A stretch of 64,000 nt of DNA from contig NZ_JYOA01000002.1 in the NCBI RefSeq assembly GCF_000955805.1, forward strand, positions 109,868-173,867. The letters run 5' to 3'. Each line of letters opens with the position of its first letter. The stretch's first letter is position 1. The notes under the pieces were generated by a model. It did no database searches and had not been told where the DNA came from. It saw only the letters and a list, made by a program, of their open reading frames with translations. Source of the stretch: Pseudomonas sp. 21. Lineage in GTDB: Bacteria; Pseudomonadota; Gammaproteobacteria; Pseudomonadales; Pseudomonadaceae. This document shows positions 50,571 through 60,642 of this stretch, one piece after another. Position numbers and translations under genes: made by a program.

Positions 50571-52241
50571 ATGTTGACTCGCACGCGTGCAACCGCGCGG
50601 CCGCTGCCGCCGCTCAAGCCCATCGCCCTGGCGCTCCTCGTGCTGGCTGCCAGCCAGGCCCAGGCCTTCGAATTCGACACCGGCAACCCCGACCTGCGGG
50701 CGCGCTGGGACAACACCCTGAAGTACAGCGCCGCCTGGCGCACCCAGGACCCGAGCAGCAAGCTCACCGAAGGCCAGACCGCGCTGAACCTCGACGACGG
50801 CGATCGCAACTTCGACAAGGGCCTGATCTCCAACCGCCTGGACCTGCTCTCCGAGCTGGACATCACCTACGGCAACGTTGGCGCACGAGTCAGCGGTGCG
50901 GCGTGGTACGACGATGTCTACAACCGCGGCACCGACAACAACGATCCCAGCCGCGCCAACAGCTATTCGGTGGACTACGACGAGTTCACCGATGACACCC
51001 GCACCCTCCACGGGCGCAAGGGCGAGCTGCTGGATGCCTTCGTCTTCGGCAAGACCGAGATCGGCGAGATGCCGGTGTCCGGGCGCCTGGGCCGCTACGC
51101 CATGCAATGGGGCGAGAGCCTGTTCTACGGCATGAACGGCATCGCCGGCGGCATGGCGCCGATTGACGTGGTCAAGGGCCTGTCGGTGCCCAACACCCAG
51201 TTCAAGGAACTGATCCGCCCGGTGCAGCAGGTCTCCGGCCAGCTGCAGCTGACCCCGGATGTGTCCCTGGGCGCCTACTACCAGTTCGAGTGGGAAGCCA
51301 ACCGCCTGCCGGCCGCCGGCAGCTACTTCTCCAGCGACGACTTCTTCGGTGACGGCGGCGAGCGCATGTTCATCGGTTCACCGGTGATGCCCGGCGGCCA
51401 GCCACTGGCCTTCTACCGAGGCAATGACAAGGAGGCCAAGGACTCGGGGCAGGGTGGCGTGCAGTTGCGCTGGCGCACCGAGACGGTGGACTGGGGCGTC
51501 TACGCCATCCGTTTCCACGACAAGAACCCGCAGCTCAACGTGCGCCCGGACTTCGCCAACCTCAATCCGGTGACCGGCAAGGCCGGCGAGTTCTACTGGG
51601 TCTACCCCGAAGGCATCGAGGCGCTGGGGGCGAGCTTCTCCACCACCCTGGGCAACTTCAACGTGGCGGGCGAGCTGTCCACCCGCTGGAACCAGCCGCT
51701 GGCCTCCACCAGCCAGCATGCGCTGGCGGTGGGCGAGGCGATCGACAACGACGACGATCCGCTCTACGCCACCGGCCGTACCTTGCACGCCAACTTCTCC
51801 TGGCTGGCGAGCCTGGAGCCGAACTTCGTCGCCGCCGAGTCCAGCTTCCTCGGCGAGATCGCCTGGAACCGGGTGATGAGCGTGAGCAAGAACGCCGATG
51901 CGGTAGACCCCAACGCCGACCGCGACGCCGCCAGCCTGCGCCTGGTGTTCGAGCCGATGTACCGGCAGATCTACCCCGGCCTGGACCTCTCGGTGCCCAT
52001 CGGCGCGAGCTACACCAACGGTGCCTCCGAGGCGCTGGGTACCGGCTTCGGCACCGACCACGGCGGTGACCTGAACATCGGCCTGAAGGGCAACTACCTG
52101 AACACCTGGAGCCTGGGCCTGACCTACACGCACTACTACGGCCCGGAGAACACCTTCCTCGACGCCGACAACCACTACACCTTCGAACAGTCGCTGAAAG
52201 ACCGCGACTTCATCGCCTTCACCGTCAGCCGCACCTTCTGA
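50571..52241 (+). CDS. DUF1302 outer-membrane beta-barrel protein
   Basis: The 556-residue protein has a signal peptide (PIALALLVLAASQAQA) followed by FEFDTGNPDLRARWDNTLKY, the DUF1302 opening, many alternating beta-strands and the terminal aromatic residue (VSRTF), all typical of an outer-membrane barrel. DUF1302 proteins occur with DUF1329 and RND partners in clusters for steroid, terpene and other hydrophobic substrates, and are suspected channels for them. AGAGGAA precedes the ATG. Confidence 0.9.
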   Translation: MLTRTRATARPLPPLKPIALALLVLAASQAQAFEFDTGNPDLRARWDNTLKYSAAWRTQDPSSKLTEGQTALNLDDGDRNFDKGLISNRLDLLSELDITYGNVGARVSGAAWYDDVYNRGTDNNDPSRANSYSVDYDEFTDDTRTLHGRKGELLDAFVFGKTEIGEMPVSGRLGRYAMQWGESLFYGMNGIAGGMAPIDVVKGLSVPNTQFKELIRPVQQVSGQLQLTPDVSLGAYYQFEWEANRLPAAGSYFSSDDFFGDGGERMFIGSPVMPGGQPLAFYRGNDKEAKDSGQGGVQLRWRTETVDWGVYAIRFHDKNPQLNVRPDFANLNPVTGKAGEFYWVYPEGIEALGASFSTTLGNFNVAGELSTRWNQPLASTSQHALAVGEAIDNDDDPLYATGRTLHANFSWLASLEPNFVAAESSFLGEIAWNRVMSVSKNADAVDPNADRDAASLRLVFEPMYRQIYPGLDLSVPIGASYTNGASEALGTGFGTDHGGDLNIGLKGNYLNTWSLGLTYTHYYGPENTFLDADNHYTFEQSLKDRDFIAFTVSRTF

Positions 52242-52255
52242 CCGAGGACTGCCCG

Positions 52256-53623
52256 ATGAAACACAACAAGAAAGTCGTTTCCCTGCTCACCGCCCTGAGT
52301 GCCTCCCTGCTGTTTGCCCACGGTGCCTTCGGCGCCGTGTCCGCCGAGGAGGCGGGCAAGCTGAAAACCACCCTGACCCCGCTGGGCGGCGAGCGCGCCG
52401 GCAACGCCGACGGCAGCATCCCGGCCTGGACTGGCGGCTACACCCAGGTCGACCCGGCCTACAAGGATGGCGGCAAGCGCGGCGATCCCTTCGCCAGCGA
52501 GAAGCCGCAGCTGACCATCACCGCGCAGAACATGGCGCAGTACGCCGACAAGCTGACCCCCGGCATCCAGGCGATGCTGAAGAAGTACCCGGACAGCTAC
52601 CGCCTGGAGGTCTACCCGACCCACCGCAGCGCCGCCGCGCCGCAGTCGGTGTACGACGCCACCTTCGCCAACGCCACCGGCGGCAAGCTGGTGGAGGGCC
52701 CCGCCGGACCGATGCCCGAAGGCGCCGCCGGGGGCATTCCGTTCCCGATCCCGGGCAACGGCGTGGAGGCCATCTGGAACCACCTGCTGCGCTGGCGCGG
52801 GGCTGCCTGGCACTCGAACTTCAACCAGTACCTGACCACCGCCGACGGCAAGCACGTGCTGACCAACGACTCGCGCGGTGATTTCCAGATGCCCTGGTAC
52901 CTGCCCGGCGGCAGCGGCGAGAAGGGTGTGTTCTGGTCCATCCGCATGATCAACGACGGCCCGCCGCTGCGCGCCGGCGAGGCCATCACCGGCCTTGAGA
53001 ACCTCAACGCCGACAAGGCCGCCGTGTGGACCTACCTGCCCGGCCAGCGCCGTGTGCGCCGCCTGCCCAACGCCTGCTGCGATACCCCGACGCCGGCCAC
53101 CGCCGGAGTCATGAGCTTCGACGAGCTGTACGTGTTCAACGGCCGCGTCGACCGCTTCGACTGGAAGCTGGTGGGCAAGAAGGAGATGTACATCCCCTAC
53201 AACGCCAACAAGGTCTTCACCGCCGCCAGCGCCGAATCGATGCTCGATGCGCACCACCTGAAGTCCGACGCCATCCGCTGGGAGCTGCACCGCGTCTGGG
53301 TGGTGGAGGCGACGCTGAAGGACGGCCAGCGCCACGTCATGCCGAGGAGCACCTACTACCTCGACGAGGACACCTGGGCCGCCGTGCTCGGCGAGCGCTA
53401 CGACGCTCGCAACCAGCTGGCCAAGGTGGTCTGGACCTCTCCGGTGGTGATGCCCGACCTGCCCGGCGTGGTGACCCTCACCAACGGCTTCTACGACCTG
53501 CTCTCCGGGGCCTGGTTCGCCGGCGACCTGTTTGCCGGCAAGAGCGAGCAGTACCGCATCGTGCCGCCCTACAAGGACTCGGTGTTCACCGCCGACGCCA
53601 TGGCGGGAGAGGGCGTGCGCTGA
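52256..53623 (+). CDS. DUF1329 periplasmic/outer-membrane lipoprotein-sorting-like protein
   Basis: This 455-residue protein has a signal peptide (LLTALSASLLFAHGAFGA) and the DUF1329 pattern: LTPLGGERAGNADGSIPAW near the N terminus and TYLPGQRRVRRLPNACCDTP later. It shares the LolB/LolA-like fold assigned to this family. Its partner DUF1302 gene lies 14 bases upstream. It probably carries hydrophobic substrate across the periplasm. There is no lipobox cysteine. Confidence 0.9.
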   Translation: MKHNKKVVSLLTALSASLLFAHGAFGAVSAEEAGKLKTTLTPLGGERAGNADGSIPAWTGGYTQVDPAYKDGGKRGDPFASEKPQLTITAQNMAQYADKLTPGIQAMLKKYPDSYRLEVYPTHRSAAAPQSVYDATFANATGGKLVEGPAGPMPEGAAGGIPFPIPGNGVEAIWNHLLRWRGAAWHSNFNQYLTTADGKHVLTNDSRGDFQMPWYLPGGSGEKGVFWSIRMINDGPPLRAGEAITGLENLNADKAAVWTYLPGQRRVRRLPNACCDTPTPATAGVMSFDELYVFNGRVDRFDWKLVGKKEMYIPYNANKVFTAASAESMLDAHHLKSDAIRWELHRVWVVEATLKDGQRHVMPRSTYYLDEDTWAAVLGERYDARNQLAKVVWTSPVVMPDLPGVVTLTNGFYDLLSGAWFAGDLFAGKSEQYRIVPPYKDSVFTADAMAGEGVR

Positions 53624-53626
53624 TCG

Positions 53627-53695
53627 TTTGCGAGCAGGCTCGCACCCACGAGGCTGGCCCGTTGCGCCCTTCGTAGGAGCGAGCCTGCTCGCGAA
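53627..53695. repeat. REP pair after the DUF1329 gene
   Basis: The right arm GTAGGAGCGAGCCTGCTCGC (53673 on) is a well-kept REP. The left arm (53627-53649) matches its complement with four mismatches. The 114-base gap that holds it is the largest break inside the uptake quartet. Confidence 0.85.
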
Positions 53696-53737
53696 CCTTG
53701 CTGTACCGATTACAAGAAAAAAGAAAGGTTGCGTGCG

Positions 53738-54799
53738 ATGAAGAAGAGTCTCTCCGCCTGGCTGCTGGCAGCCTGTTGCGCTGTGCCTGCGGCGTTTGCC
53801 GGTGGCAGCGTGGATGTCCTGGCGCAGCCCGCCGTGCATGGCCCGCAGGCCCTGCGCGCGGTGCTGCAGGATGTGGCCCGCGCCGGCGAGCGCCTGGTGG
53901 CAGTGGGTGAGCGCGGCGTGGTGCTGCTCTCCGATGACAACGGCACCAGGTGGCGCCAGGCCACGGCGGTTCCGGTGAGCGTCGGCCTGACTGCCGTGCA
54001 GTTCATCGATGCGCAGCGTGGCTGGGCCATCGGCCACGCCGGCGTGGTGCTGCACAGCGAGGACGGCGGCGAGCACTGGACCCTGCAACTGGACGGCAAG
54101 CGTGGTGCTGCCCTGGAGCAGCAGGCCGCCGAGGCGTCCGGCGATGCCGCCCGTGTTGCCGCCGCGCAACGGCTGGTGGCCGATGGCGCCGACAAACCGT
54201 TGCTGGCGCTGAGCTTCGCCGATACCCGTCACGGTCTGGTGGTCGGCGCGTACGGCCTGGCGCTGAGCACCGCCGATGGTGGGCGCAGCTGGCAGTCCGA
54301 GCTGGGCCGGCTGCCGAACCCGCGTGGTCTGCACCTGTACGCCCTGGCCCGCGCCGGCAGTGACCTGTACGTCGCTGGCGAGCAAGGCCTGCTGCTGCGC
54401 TCCCGCGACGGCGGCGCCCACTTCGATGCCCTGCAGAGCCCCTACGACGGCAGCTTCTTTGCCGCCGCCGTGCTGCCCGGTGGGCGCCTGCTGGTGGGGG
54501 GCCTGCGCGGCACCTTGTTGGCTTCCGACGATGCCGGCGAAAGCTTCCAGCCGCTGGCCAACCCGATTCCCGCATCGCTCAACGGCATCCGCGTCGCCGG
54601 CGACCAGCTGCTGCTCGCCAACCAGGCCGGGATGCTGCTGCGCAGCGGCCTGGACGCCTTCGCCGCGCAGCCGCTGGCGGTCTCCGACGGCCTGCCGCTG
54701 ACGGCCGCGATCACCGCCGCCGACGGTGCCGTGGTCGCCGTTGGCATGGCCGGTGCGCGCCGCCTGGCGCTTTCTTCCCAACCCCTTCGCGCGGACTGA
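53738..54799 (+). CDS. YCF48-like beta-propeller, secreted
   Basis: The 353-residue product has a signal peptide (AWLLAACCAVPAAFAGG) and repeated WxxG/Asp-box propeller strands (LLSDDNGTRW, LHSEDGGEHW, LSTADGGRSW, LRSRDGGAHF, LASDDAGESF), like YCF48/Hcf136 propellers. The ATG at 53738 is chosen over a TTG 9 bases upstream. It is 3 bases before the RND gene and is the usual accessory of these DUF1302/DUF1329/RND sets, perhaps an assembly factor for the exporter or importer. Confidence 0.87.
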   Translation: MKKSLSAWLLAACCAVPAAFAGGSVDVLAQPAVHGPQALRAVLQDVARAGERLVAVGERGVVLLSDDNGTRWRQATAVPVSVGLTAVQFIDAQRGWAIGHAGVVLHSEDGGEHWTLQLDGKRGAALEQQAAEASGDAARVAAAQRLVADGADKPLLALSFADTRHGLVVGAYGLALSTADGGRSWQSELGRLPNPRGLHLYALARAGSDLYVAGEQGLLLRSRDGGAHFDALQSPYDGSFFAAAVLPGGRLLVGGLRGTLLASDDAGESFQPLANPIPASLNGIRVAGDQLLLANQAGMLLRSGLDAFAAQPLAVSDGLPLTAAITAADGAVVAVGMAGARRLALSSQPLRAD

Positions 54800-54802
54800 G
54801 CC

Positions 54803-57289
54803 ATGCACGCCACGACTTCCCCTGCGCCGTCCAGCGGCCGCCTCGACGACTTCGACAGTGCTTCCGGCTCGCTGCTGGAGCGCGCGCTGTTCAACCACCG
54901 CGCACTGGTCCTGCTGCTGTGCCTGGCGGCGACCCTGCTGCTGGGCTGGCAGGCCACCCGTCTGACGCTCAACGCCAGCTTCGAGAAGATGATCCCGCGC
55001 GAGCATCCGTTCATTCACAACTACCTGGAGCACCGCCAGGAACTGGCCGGGCTGGGCAACGCCGTGCGCATCGCCGTCGCCAACCCGCGCGGCAGCCTCT
55101 ACGACAAGGACTATCTGCACAGCCTGCAGCAGCTCAACGATGCGGTTTACCTGCTGCCCGGCGTCGACCGCGCGGCGATGAAGTCACTGTGGACGCCCTC
55201 GACCCGCTGGACCGGTGTGACCGAGGACGGCCTGGAAGGCGGTCCGGTGATCCCCGACGGCTACGATGGCAGTGTCGCGAAACTTGAGGAACTCAAGCGC
55301 AACGTCGAGCGCTCCAACGAGATCGGCCAACTGGTGGCCTTCGACCAGCGTTCGAGCATCATCTACGTGCCGTTGCTGGAGAAGACTCCCGACGGCCAGG
55401 CGCTGGACTACACGGCCTTCGCCCATGAACTGGAAAGCCTGCGCGCGCGCTTCCAGGGGCAGGGCGTGGACATCCACATCACCGGCTTCGCCAAGGTGGT
55501 GGGCGACCTGATCGACGGGCTGAAGCAGATCCTGCTGTTCTTCGCCGCCGCCATCGCCATCACCGCCGCGGTGCTCTACTGGTACACCCGCTGCGTGCGC
55601 AGCACCGCGCTGGTGGTGATCTGCTCGCTGGTGGCGGTGGTCTGGCAGCTCGGCCTGCTGCCGCTGCTGGGGTATGAGCTGGACCCGTACTCGGTGCTGG
55701 TGCCGTTCCTGGTGTTCGCCATCGGCATGAGCCACGGCGCGCAGAAGATGAACGGCATCATGCAGGACATCGGTCGCGGCACGCATCGCCTGGTGGCGGC
55801 GCGCTACACCTTCCGCCGGTTGTTCCTCGCCGGGCTCACCGCGCTGCTGTGCGACGCCGTGGGTTTCGCCGTGCTGATGATCATCCGTATCCAGGTGATC
55901 CAGGACCTGGCGGTGATCGCCAGCCTGGGCGTGGCGGTGCTGATCTTCACCAACCTGATCCTGCTGCCGGTGCTGCTCTCCTACGTGGGCGTCAGCGCCC
56001 GCGCGGCGCGTCGCAGCCTGCGCGCCGAAGAGGCCGAGGCGAGTGGGGCGGACAGGCACGCGCTGTGGCGCTTCCTCGACCTGTTCACCCGTCGCCGCTG
56101 GGCGGCCGCGTGTATCGCCGTGGCCGCGCTGATGGCCGCCGGCGGCTATGCCGTGAGCCTGCAACTGAAGGTCGGTGACCTCGACGCCGGCGCCCCCGAG
56201 CTGCGCCCGGACTCGCGCTACAACCGCGACAACGCCTTCGTCACCCAACACTATGGTGCCAGCAGCGATGTCTTCGCGGTGATGGTGCAGACCCCGGCCG
56301 GCGCCTGCTCGGCCTACGACACCCTCAAGCGTGTCGATGATCTGGACTGGCAGCTACGCGGCCTGCCGGGCGTGGACTCGACCAACTCGCTGGCGCTGCT
56401 CAATCGCCGGGTGCTGGTCGGCCTCTCCGAAGGCAGCCCGAAGTGGTACGAGCTGGTGAACAACCAGGCGACCCTGAACATGGTCACCGCCAACGCCCCG
56501 CGTGGTCTGTACAACGACGACTGCAGCCTGCTGACGCTCTACGCCTACCTCACCGACCACAAGGCCGACACCCTGGCGCGGGTGGTGGATAGCGTGCAGG
56601 CCTTCGCCCACGACAACGACAGCGAGCAGGCGAAGTTCCTGCTCGCCGCTGGCAGCGCCGGCATCGAGGCGGCCACCAACCAGGTGGTGAAGCAGGCCAA
56701 CCGCGACATGCTCTGGTGGGTCTACGGTGCGGTGATCCTGCTCTGCCTGGTGACCTTCCGCTCCTGGCGCGCGGTGCTCTGCGCGGTGCTGCCGCTGGTG
56801 CTCACCTCGATCCTCTGCGAGGCGCTGATGGTGGCGCTGGGCATCGGCGTGAAGGTCGCGACCCTGCCGGTGATCGCCCTGGGCGTCGGCATCGGCGTGG
56901 ACTACGCGCTGTACGTCATGAGCATCGTGCTGGCGCAGTTGCGCCAGGGCGCCAGCCTGTCCGAGGCGTATTACCGCGCGCTGCTGTTCACCGGCAAGGT
57001 GGTGATGCTCACCGGCGTGACCCTGGCCATCGGCGTGGGTACCTGGATCTTCTCACCCATCAAGTTCCAGGCCGACATGGGCGTGCTGCTGGCCTTCATG
57101 TTCGTCTGGAACATGGTCGGCGCGCTGATCCTGCTGCCGGCGCTGGCCTACTTCCTCCTGCCGCAACGCCAGGCCCGCGTGGAGGCGCAACCGGCCTTGC
57201 CGGCGCACCACCTGCAGGAAGTCCACCACGACCGCGACTGCTGCCAGCAGCACGCCGCCACGCCCCTGGCCTGCGGCCAGGCGCGCTGA
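54803..57289 (+). CDS. RND/MMPL-family transporter
   Basis: This is an 828-residue inner-membrane protein with two repeats, each of one helix, a large periplasmic loop and five clustered helices. TM segments include VLLLCLAATLLLGWQA and LWWVYGAVILLCLVTFRSW, and ALGVGIGVDYALYVMS is the sterol-sensing-like helix typical of the HpnN/MMPL group. With DUF1302, DUF1329 and the YCF48-like protein it makes a likely trans-envelope path for a hydrophobic compound; direction of transport is unknown. Confidence 0.9.
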   Translation: MHATTSPAPSSGRLDDFDSASGSLLERALFNHRALVLLLCLAATLLLGWQATRLTLNASFEKMIPREHPFIHNYLEHRQELAGLGNAVRIAVANPRGSLYDKDYLHSLQQLNDAVYLLPGVDRAAMKSLWTPSTRWTGVTEDGLEGGPVIPDGYDGSVAKLEELKRNVERSNEIGQLVAFDQRSSIIYVPLLEKTPDGQALDYTAFAHELESLRARFQGQGVDIHITGFAKVVGDLIDGLKQILLFFAAAIAITAAVLYWYTRCVRSTALVVICSLVAVVWQLGLLPLLGYELDPYSVLVPFLVFAIGMSHGAQKMNGIMQDIGRGTHRLVAARYTFRRLFLAGLTALLCDAVGFAVLMIIRIQVIQDLAVIASLGVAVLIFTNLILLPVLLSYVGVSARAARRSLRAEEAEASGADRHALWRFLDLFTRRRWAAACIAVAALMAAGGYAVSLQLKVGDLDAGAPELRPDSRYNRDNAFVTQHYGASSDVFAVMVQTPAGACSAYDTLKRVDDLDWQLRGLPGVDSTNSLALLNRRVLVGLSEGSPKWYELVNNQATLNMVTANAPRGLYNDDCSLLTLYAYLTDHKADTLARVVDSVQAFAHDNDSEQAKFLLAAGSAGIEAATNQVVKQANRDMLWWVYGAVILLCLVTFRSWRAVLCAVLPLVLTSILCEALMVALGIGVKVATLPVIALGVGIGVDYALYVMSIVLAQLRQGASLSEAYYRALLFTGKVVMLTGVTLAIGVGTWIFSPIKFQADMGVLLAFMFVWNMVGALILLPALAYFLLPQRQARVEAQPALPAHHLQEVHHDRDCCQQHAATPLACGQAR

Positions 57290-57320
57290 GTCCACACAAC
57301 GAAAACAAGAGGACGACTCC

Positions 57321-57419
57321 ATGCCCTGCCTGAAGACCCTGTGGCGCGAACTGCGTGCCGGCCTGATCCAGTACGGCGCCACCCACTGCCTGCTGGTGGA
57401 GGTACGTCATGAGCGCTGA
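57321..57419 (+). CDS. 32-residue micro-ORF overlapping the MFS gene
   Basis: The peptide begins MPCLKTLWRELRAGLIQYG and ends in CLLVEVRHER. A strong AGAGGAC ribosome site lies 7 bases before the ATG, and codon use is like the neighbours (mostly G/C third positions). Its last 11 bases overlap the MFS start at 57409. It could be a genuine small protein for the transporters or a leader whose translation opens the MFS site. I recognise no family. Confidence 0.5.
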   Translation: MPCLKTLWRELRAGLIQYGATHCLLVEVRHER

Positions 57420-58593
57420 ACGCCGCGCCGGTGGCGCGCAAGCCCTGTTGCTGCTGTTCGGCAGCTGCCTGCCGGTGCTCGGTGCGGTGCTCATCGCGCC
57501 GGTACTGCCGCGCATGCAGGCGCATTTCGCCGAGACTCCCGGCGCCGCCGTGCTGGTGCCGGTGGCACTGACCTTGCCGGCGCTGGTGATCGCCTTCCTC
57601 GCGCCGCTGGCCGGGGTGCTGGCCGACCGCGTGGGCCGGCGCTCCCTGCTGCTCGCCAGCATGCTGCTGTACAGCCTTTGCGGCATGCTGCCGCTGTGGC
57701 TGGATTCGCTCGGCCTGATCGTCGCCAGCCGCGCCGGCATCGGCCTGGCCGAAGCCGGGATCATGACCTGCTGCACCACGCTGATGGGCGACTACTTCGA
57801 TGGCGAGCGCCGCGAGCGCCTGTTCGCCCTGCAGATGGTTGCCACCTCGCTCTCCGCCGCACTGTTCATGGGGCTGGGCGGCGCGCTGGGGGAGAGCAGC
57901 TGGCGCACCCCGTTCGCGCTCTATGCCGTGGGCGTGCTGTGCCTGCCGCTGATGGCCGCCTTGCTCTGGGAGCCGCAGGCACGCCGTGTCGAGCATGAGC
58001 CGGCCAGCGCCTCGCGCTTCCCCTGGGCAGCCATGGCGCCGTTGTACCTGCTCACCGGGCTGGCCGGCGTCAGCCTGTTCATCGTGCCGGTGCAGGCGGG
58101 CTACCTGCTGCAACTGCTGCACGTCGACGGCCCGCAGCAGATCGGCCTGACCATGGGCGCCAACCAGCTCGGCGTGCTGGCCGGCGCGCTGACCTTCCGC
58201 CTGCTCGCCGGGTTGCCGGCGCGTCGCCTGCTGGCGCTGGGCTTCGCCACCGCGGGCCTGGGTGGCGGGCTGATGGCGCTGTCGTCCAGCCATGCGCCCG
58301 TGGTCCTTGCCGTGCTGTTGAATGGGCTGGGAGTAGGCCTGCTGCTGCCGACGCTGATCACCCAGGTGATGCAGCAGGTCGGCTTCGACCAGCGCGGCCG
58401 CGCCACCGGTGGCTTCACCGCGTCGATCTTCGCCGGCGAGTTCGTCAGCCCGTTGCTGGTGCTGGCGCTCACCGGCGGCAACGCCGCCCAGCTACCGCAT
58501 GCCCTGCTGCTGGTGGCGGTCGCGCAACTGGCACTGGCACCGCTGTGCCTAATGTGGCTGGGGCGGCGGATCAAGGCTCAGGCACTGGCCTGA
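57409..58593 (+). CDS. MFS permease of the catabolic array
   Basis: The 394-residue permease has 12 hydrophobic helices and the MFS A-loop GVLADRVGRRSLL between helices 2 and 3. Its start overlaps the micro-ORF by 11 bases, and GGAGG lies upstream inside it. It is followed after 22 bases by the first Rieske oxygenase gene, so uptake of the substrate or efflux of an intermediate is likely. It lacks the aromatic-acid AAHS signature I would look for in PcaK-like proteins. Confidence 0.88.
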   Translation: MSAERRAGGAQALLLLFGSCLPVLGAVLIAPVLPRMQAHFAETPGAAVLVPVALTLPALVIAFLAPLAGVLADRVGRRSLLLASMLLYSLCGMLPLWLDSLGLIVASRAGIGLAEAGIMTCCTTLMGDYFDGERRERLFALQMVATSLSAALFMGLGGALGESSWRTPFALYAVGVLCLPLMAALLWEPQARRVEHEPASASRFPWAAMAPLYLLTGLAGVSLFIVPVQAGYLLQLLHVDGPQQIGLTMGANQLGVLAGALTFRLLAGLPARRLLALGFATAGLGGGLMALSSSHAPVVLAVLLNGLGVGLLLPTLITQVMQQVGFDQRGRATGGFTASIFAGEFVSPLLVLALTGGNAAQLPHALLLVAVAQLALAPLCLMWLGRRIKAQALA

Positions 58594-58615
58594 TCACGAC
58601 AACAATAAAGAGGAC

Positions 58616-59686
58616 ATGACCGTGAGCTACTTGCGCAATACCTGGTACGCCGCTGCCTGGGACACCGAGGTCGAGGCCGGGCAGCTGTTCCCGCGCACCC
58701 TGCTGGACGAGCCGGTGCTGCTCTACCGAGACAGCCAGGGCGCCGCCCGCGCCATCGGCAACCGCTGCCCGCATCGCTTCGCACCGCTGCACATGGGCTG
58801 CCTGAAGGGCGACGAGGTGCAGTGCGCCTACCACGGCCTGCGTTTCGACAGCAGCGGCGCCTGCACCCACAACCCCCACGGCGACGGCGTCATCCCGCGG
58901 GCGGCGAAGGTCAAGGCCTATCCCCTGGTGGAGCGCCACAGCCTGCTGTGGATCTGGATGGGCGATCCGGCGCTGGCCGATCCGCAGCGCATTCCCGACT
59001 TCAGCTGCATGGACGCCGGGCACTGGTACGTCGGCAAGGGCTACCTGCACGCCAAGGCCAACTACGTGCTGGAAACCGACAACATCTTGGACCTGAGCCA
59101 CGTCGAGTTCCTGCATCCCTCCACCCTCGGTGGCGAAGGGGTGAAGAGCGCAATCACCAGCGTCGAGCAGGAGGGCGACAGCGTCTGGTCGAACCGCCAG
59201 ACCGTGGCCGAGATCATGCCGGACTTCCTTTACCAGGCAATGAACATCCCCCACGGCACCCCGGTGGACCGCTGGATCGACGTGCGCTGGGACGCCCCCG
59301 CCAACATGCTGTTGTACGCCGGTGCGGTGCCCACCGGACGCCCACGCAGCGAAGGGGTGAACAACCCGATCCCGCACCTGTTCACCCCCGAGACCGGCAA
59401 GACCACCCATTACTGGTTCGCCATGTGCTTCCCCAAGGCCATGGGCCCGATAGGCGAGCAGCTGGCCCGCGAGCAGGTCGAGGCGATCCGCCGGCCGTTC
59501 GCCAGCGAGGACCTGCCGATGCTCGAGGCGCAGCAGCAGATGATGGGCGACGCCGAGTTCTGGTCGCTCAAACCGGTGCTGCTGGTGGGCGATGCCGGAG
59601 CGATCCGAGCCCGCCGCGTGCTCGACCGGCTGATAGCCGAAGAGCGCACGGCCGCCGAAGTGGCAAAGGAGGCCGGCCATGCTTGA
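58616..59686 (+). CDS. VanA-type Rieske oxygenase 1 (O-demethylase class)
   Basis: This 356-residue oxygenase has a Rieske centre at CPHR (Cys51, His53) and CAYHG (Cys70, His73), and the mononuclear iron motif [13 protein letters not shown] with Asp159, His162 and His167. Length and layout match vanillate O-demethylase VanA and its relatives, which remove methyl groups from aryl ethers. A GTG at 58622 would also fit the ribosome site. The following reductase overlaps it by 8 bases. Confidence 0.92.
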   Translation: MTVSYLRNTWYAAAWDTEVEAGQLFPRTLLDEPVLLYRDSQGAARAIGNRCPHRFAPLHMGCLKGDEVQCAYHGLRFDSSGACTHNPHGDGVIPRAAKVKAYPLVERHSLLWIWMGDPALADPQRIPDFSCMDAGHWYVGKGYLHAKANYVLETDNILDLSHVEFLHPSTLGGEGVKSAITSVEQEGDSVWSNRQTVAEIMPDFLYQAMNIPHGTPVDRWIDVRWDAPANMLLYAGAVPTGRPRSEGVNNPIPHLFTPETGKTTHYWFAMCFPKAMGPIGEQLAREQVEAIRRPFASEDLPMLEAQQQMMGDAEFWSLKPVLLVGDAGAIRARRVLDRLIAEERTAAEVAKEAGHA

Positions 59687-60632
59687 GGTTCGCGTCAGCC
59701 GCCGCCAGCACGAGGCGCAGGACATCCTCGGCTTCGAGCTGCGCTCGCTGGACGGCGCCAGCCTGCCGCCGTTCAGCGCCGGTTCGCACATCGACGTGCA
59801 CCTGCCCAACGGGCTGGTGCGCCAGTACTCGCTGTGCAACGACCCGCGCGAGCACGACCGCTACCAGATCGGCGTGCTCCTCGATCCCACCTCGCGCGGT
59901 GGTTCTCGCTGCCTGCACGAGGCAGTGGAAGAGGGCATGCGGCTGCGTATCAGCGAGCCGCGCAATCTCTTCCCGCTGGCCCACGCAGCCGGGCGCAGCC
60001 TGCTGTTCGCCGGCGGCATCGGCATCACCCCGATCCTCTGCATGGCCGAACGACTCGCGCAGAGCGGCGCCGCTTTCGAGCTGCACTATTGCTGTCGCTC
60101 GGCCGAGCGCGCGGCCTTCCTCGAGCGCCTGAGCCGGTCGAGCTTTGCCGACCAGGTGCACCTGCATTTCGACGACGGCCCCGTCGAGCAGCGCCTGGAT
60201 GCCGCGTGCCTGCTGGCAGCGCCGGCAGACGACGCGCACCTCTACGTCTGCGGCCCCGGCGGCTTCATGGCCCATGTGCTGGATAGCGCGCTCCAGGCCG
60301 GCTGGGACGAGTCGCGCCTGCACCGGGAGTACTTCGCGGCGGCGCTTGAGCCCGAGGCCGCCAGCGGAAGCTTCGAGGTGCAGCTGGCCAGCAGTGGGCA
60401 GTGCTTCCTGATTCCGCCGCAGCGCAGCGTCGCCGACGTGCTGCTGGAGGCCGGCGTGGACATCCCGCTGTCCTGCGAACAGGGCATCTGCGGCACCTGC
60501 GTGACGCGCGTGCTGGCCGGCGAGCCGGAGCACCGCGACCTGTTCATGACCGATGCCGAACACGCCCGCAACGACCAGTTCACGCCCTGCTGCTCGCGCT
60601 CGAAGAGCCCGCGCCTGGTACTCGATCTCTGA
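59679..60632 (+). CDS. VanB-type oxygenase reductase (FMN, [2Fe-2S])
   Basis: The 317-residue protein has the flavin-binding RQYSLCNDP, the NAD-binding [15 protein letters not shown] and CGPGGFM, and a C-terminal plant-type ferredoxin domain with CEQGICGTC and a later CC pair, the order of phthalate-dioxygenase-reductase/VanB. It passes electrons from NAD(P)H to the Rieske oxygenases. It lies between two oxygenase genes and is the only reductase in sight, so it probably serves both. Confidence 0.93.
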   Translation: MLEVRVSRRQHEAQDILGFELRSLDGASLPPFSAGSHIDVHLPNGLVRQYSLCNDPREHDRYQIGVLLDPTSRGGSRCLHEAVEEGMRLRISEPRNLFPLAHAAGRSLLFAGGIGITPILCMAERLAQSGAAFELHYCCRSAERAAFLERLSRSSFADQVHLHFDDGPVEQRLDAACLLAAPADDAHLYVCGPGGFMAHVLDSALQAGWDESRLHREYFAAALEPEAASGSFEVQLASSGQCFLIPPQRSVADVLLEAGVDIPLSCEQGICGTCVTRVLAGEPEHRDLFMTDAEHARNDQFTPCCSRSKSPRLVLDL

Positions 60633-60642
60633 GGAGCCACTG

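Noticed and set aside
52175-55120. 981-codon open frame antisense to the DUF1302/DUF1329/YCF48-like/RND genes
   Set aside because: It crosses several clear genes with signal peptides and domains on the plus strand; its own product is low-complexity Ala/Gly/Val/His-rich.
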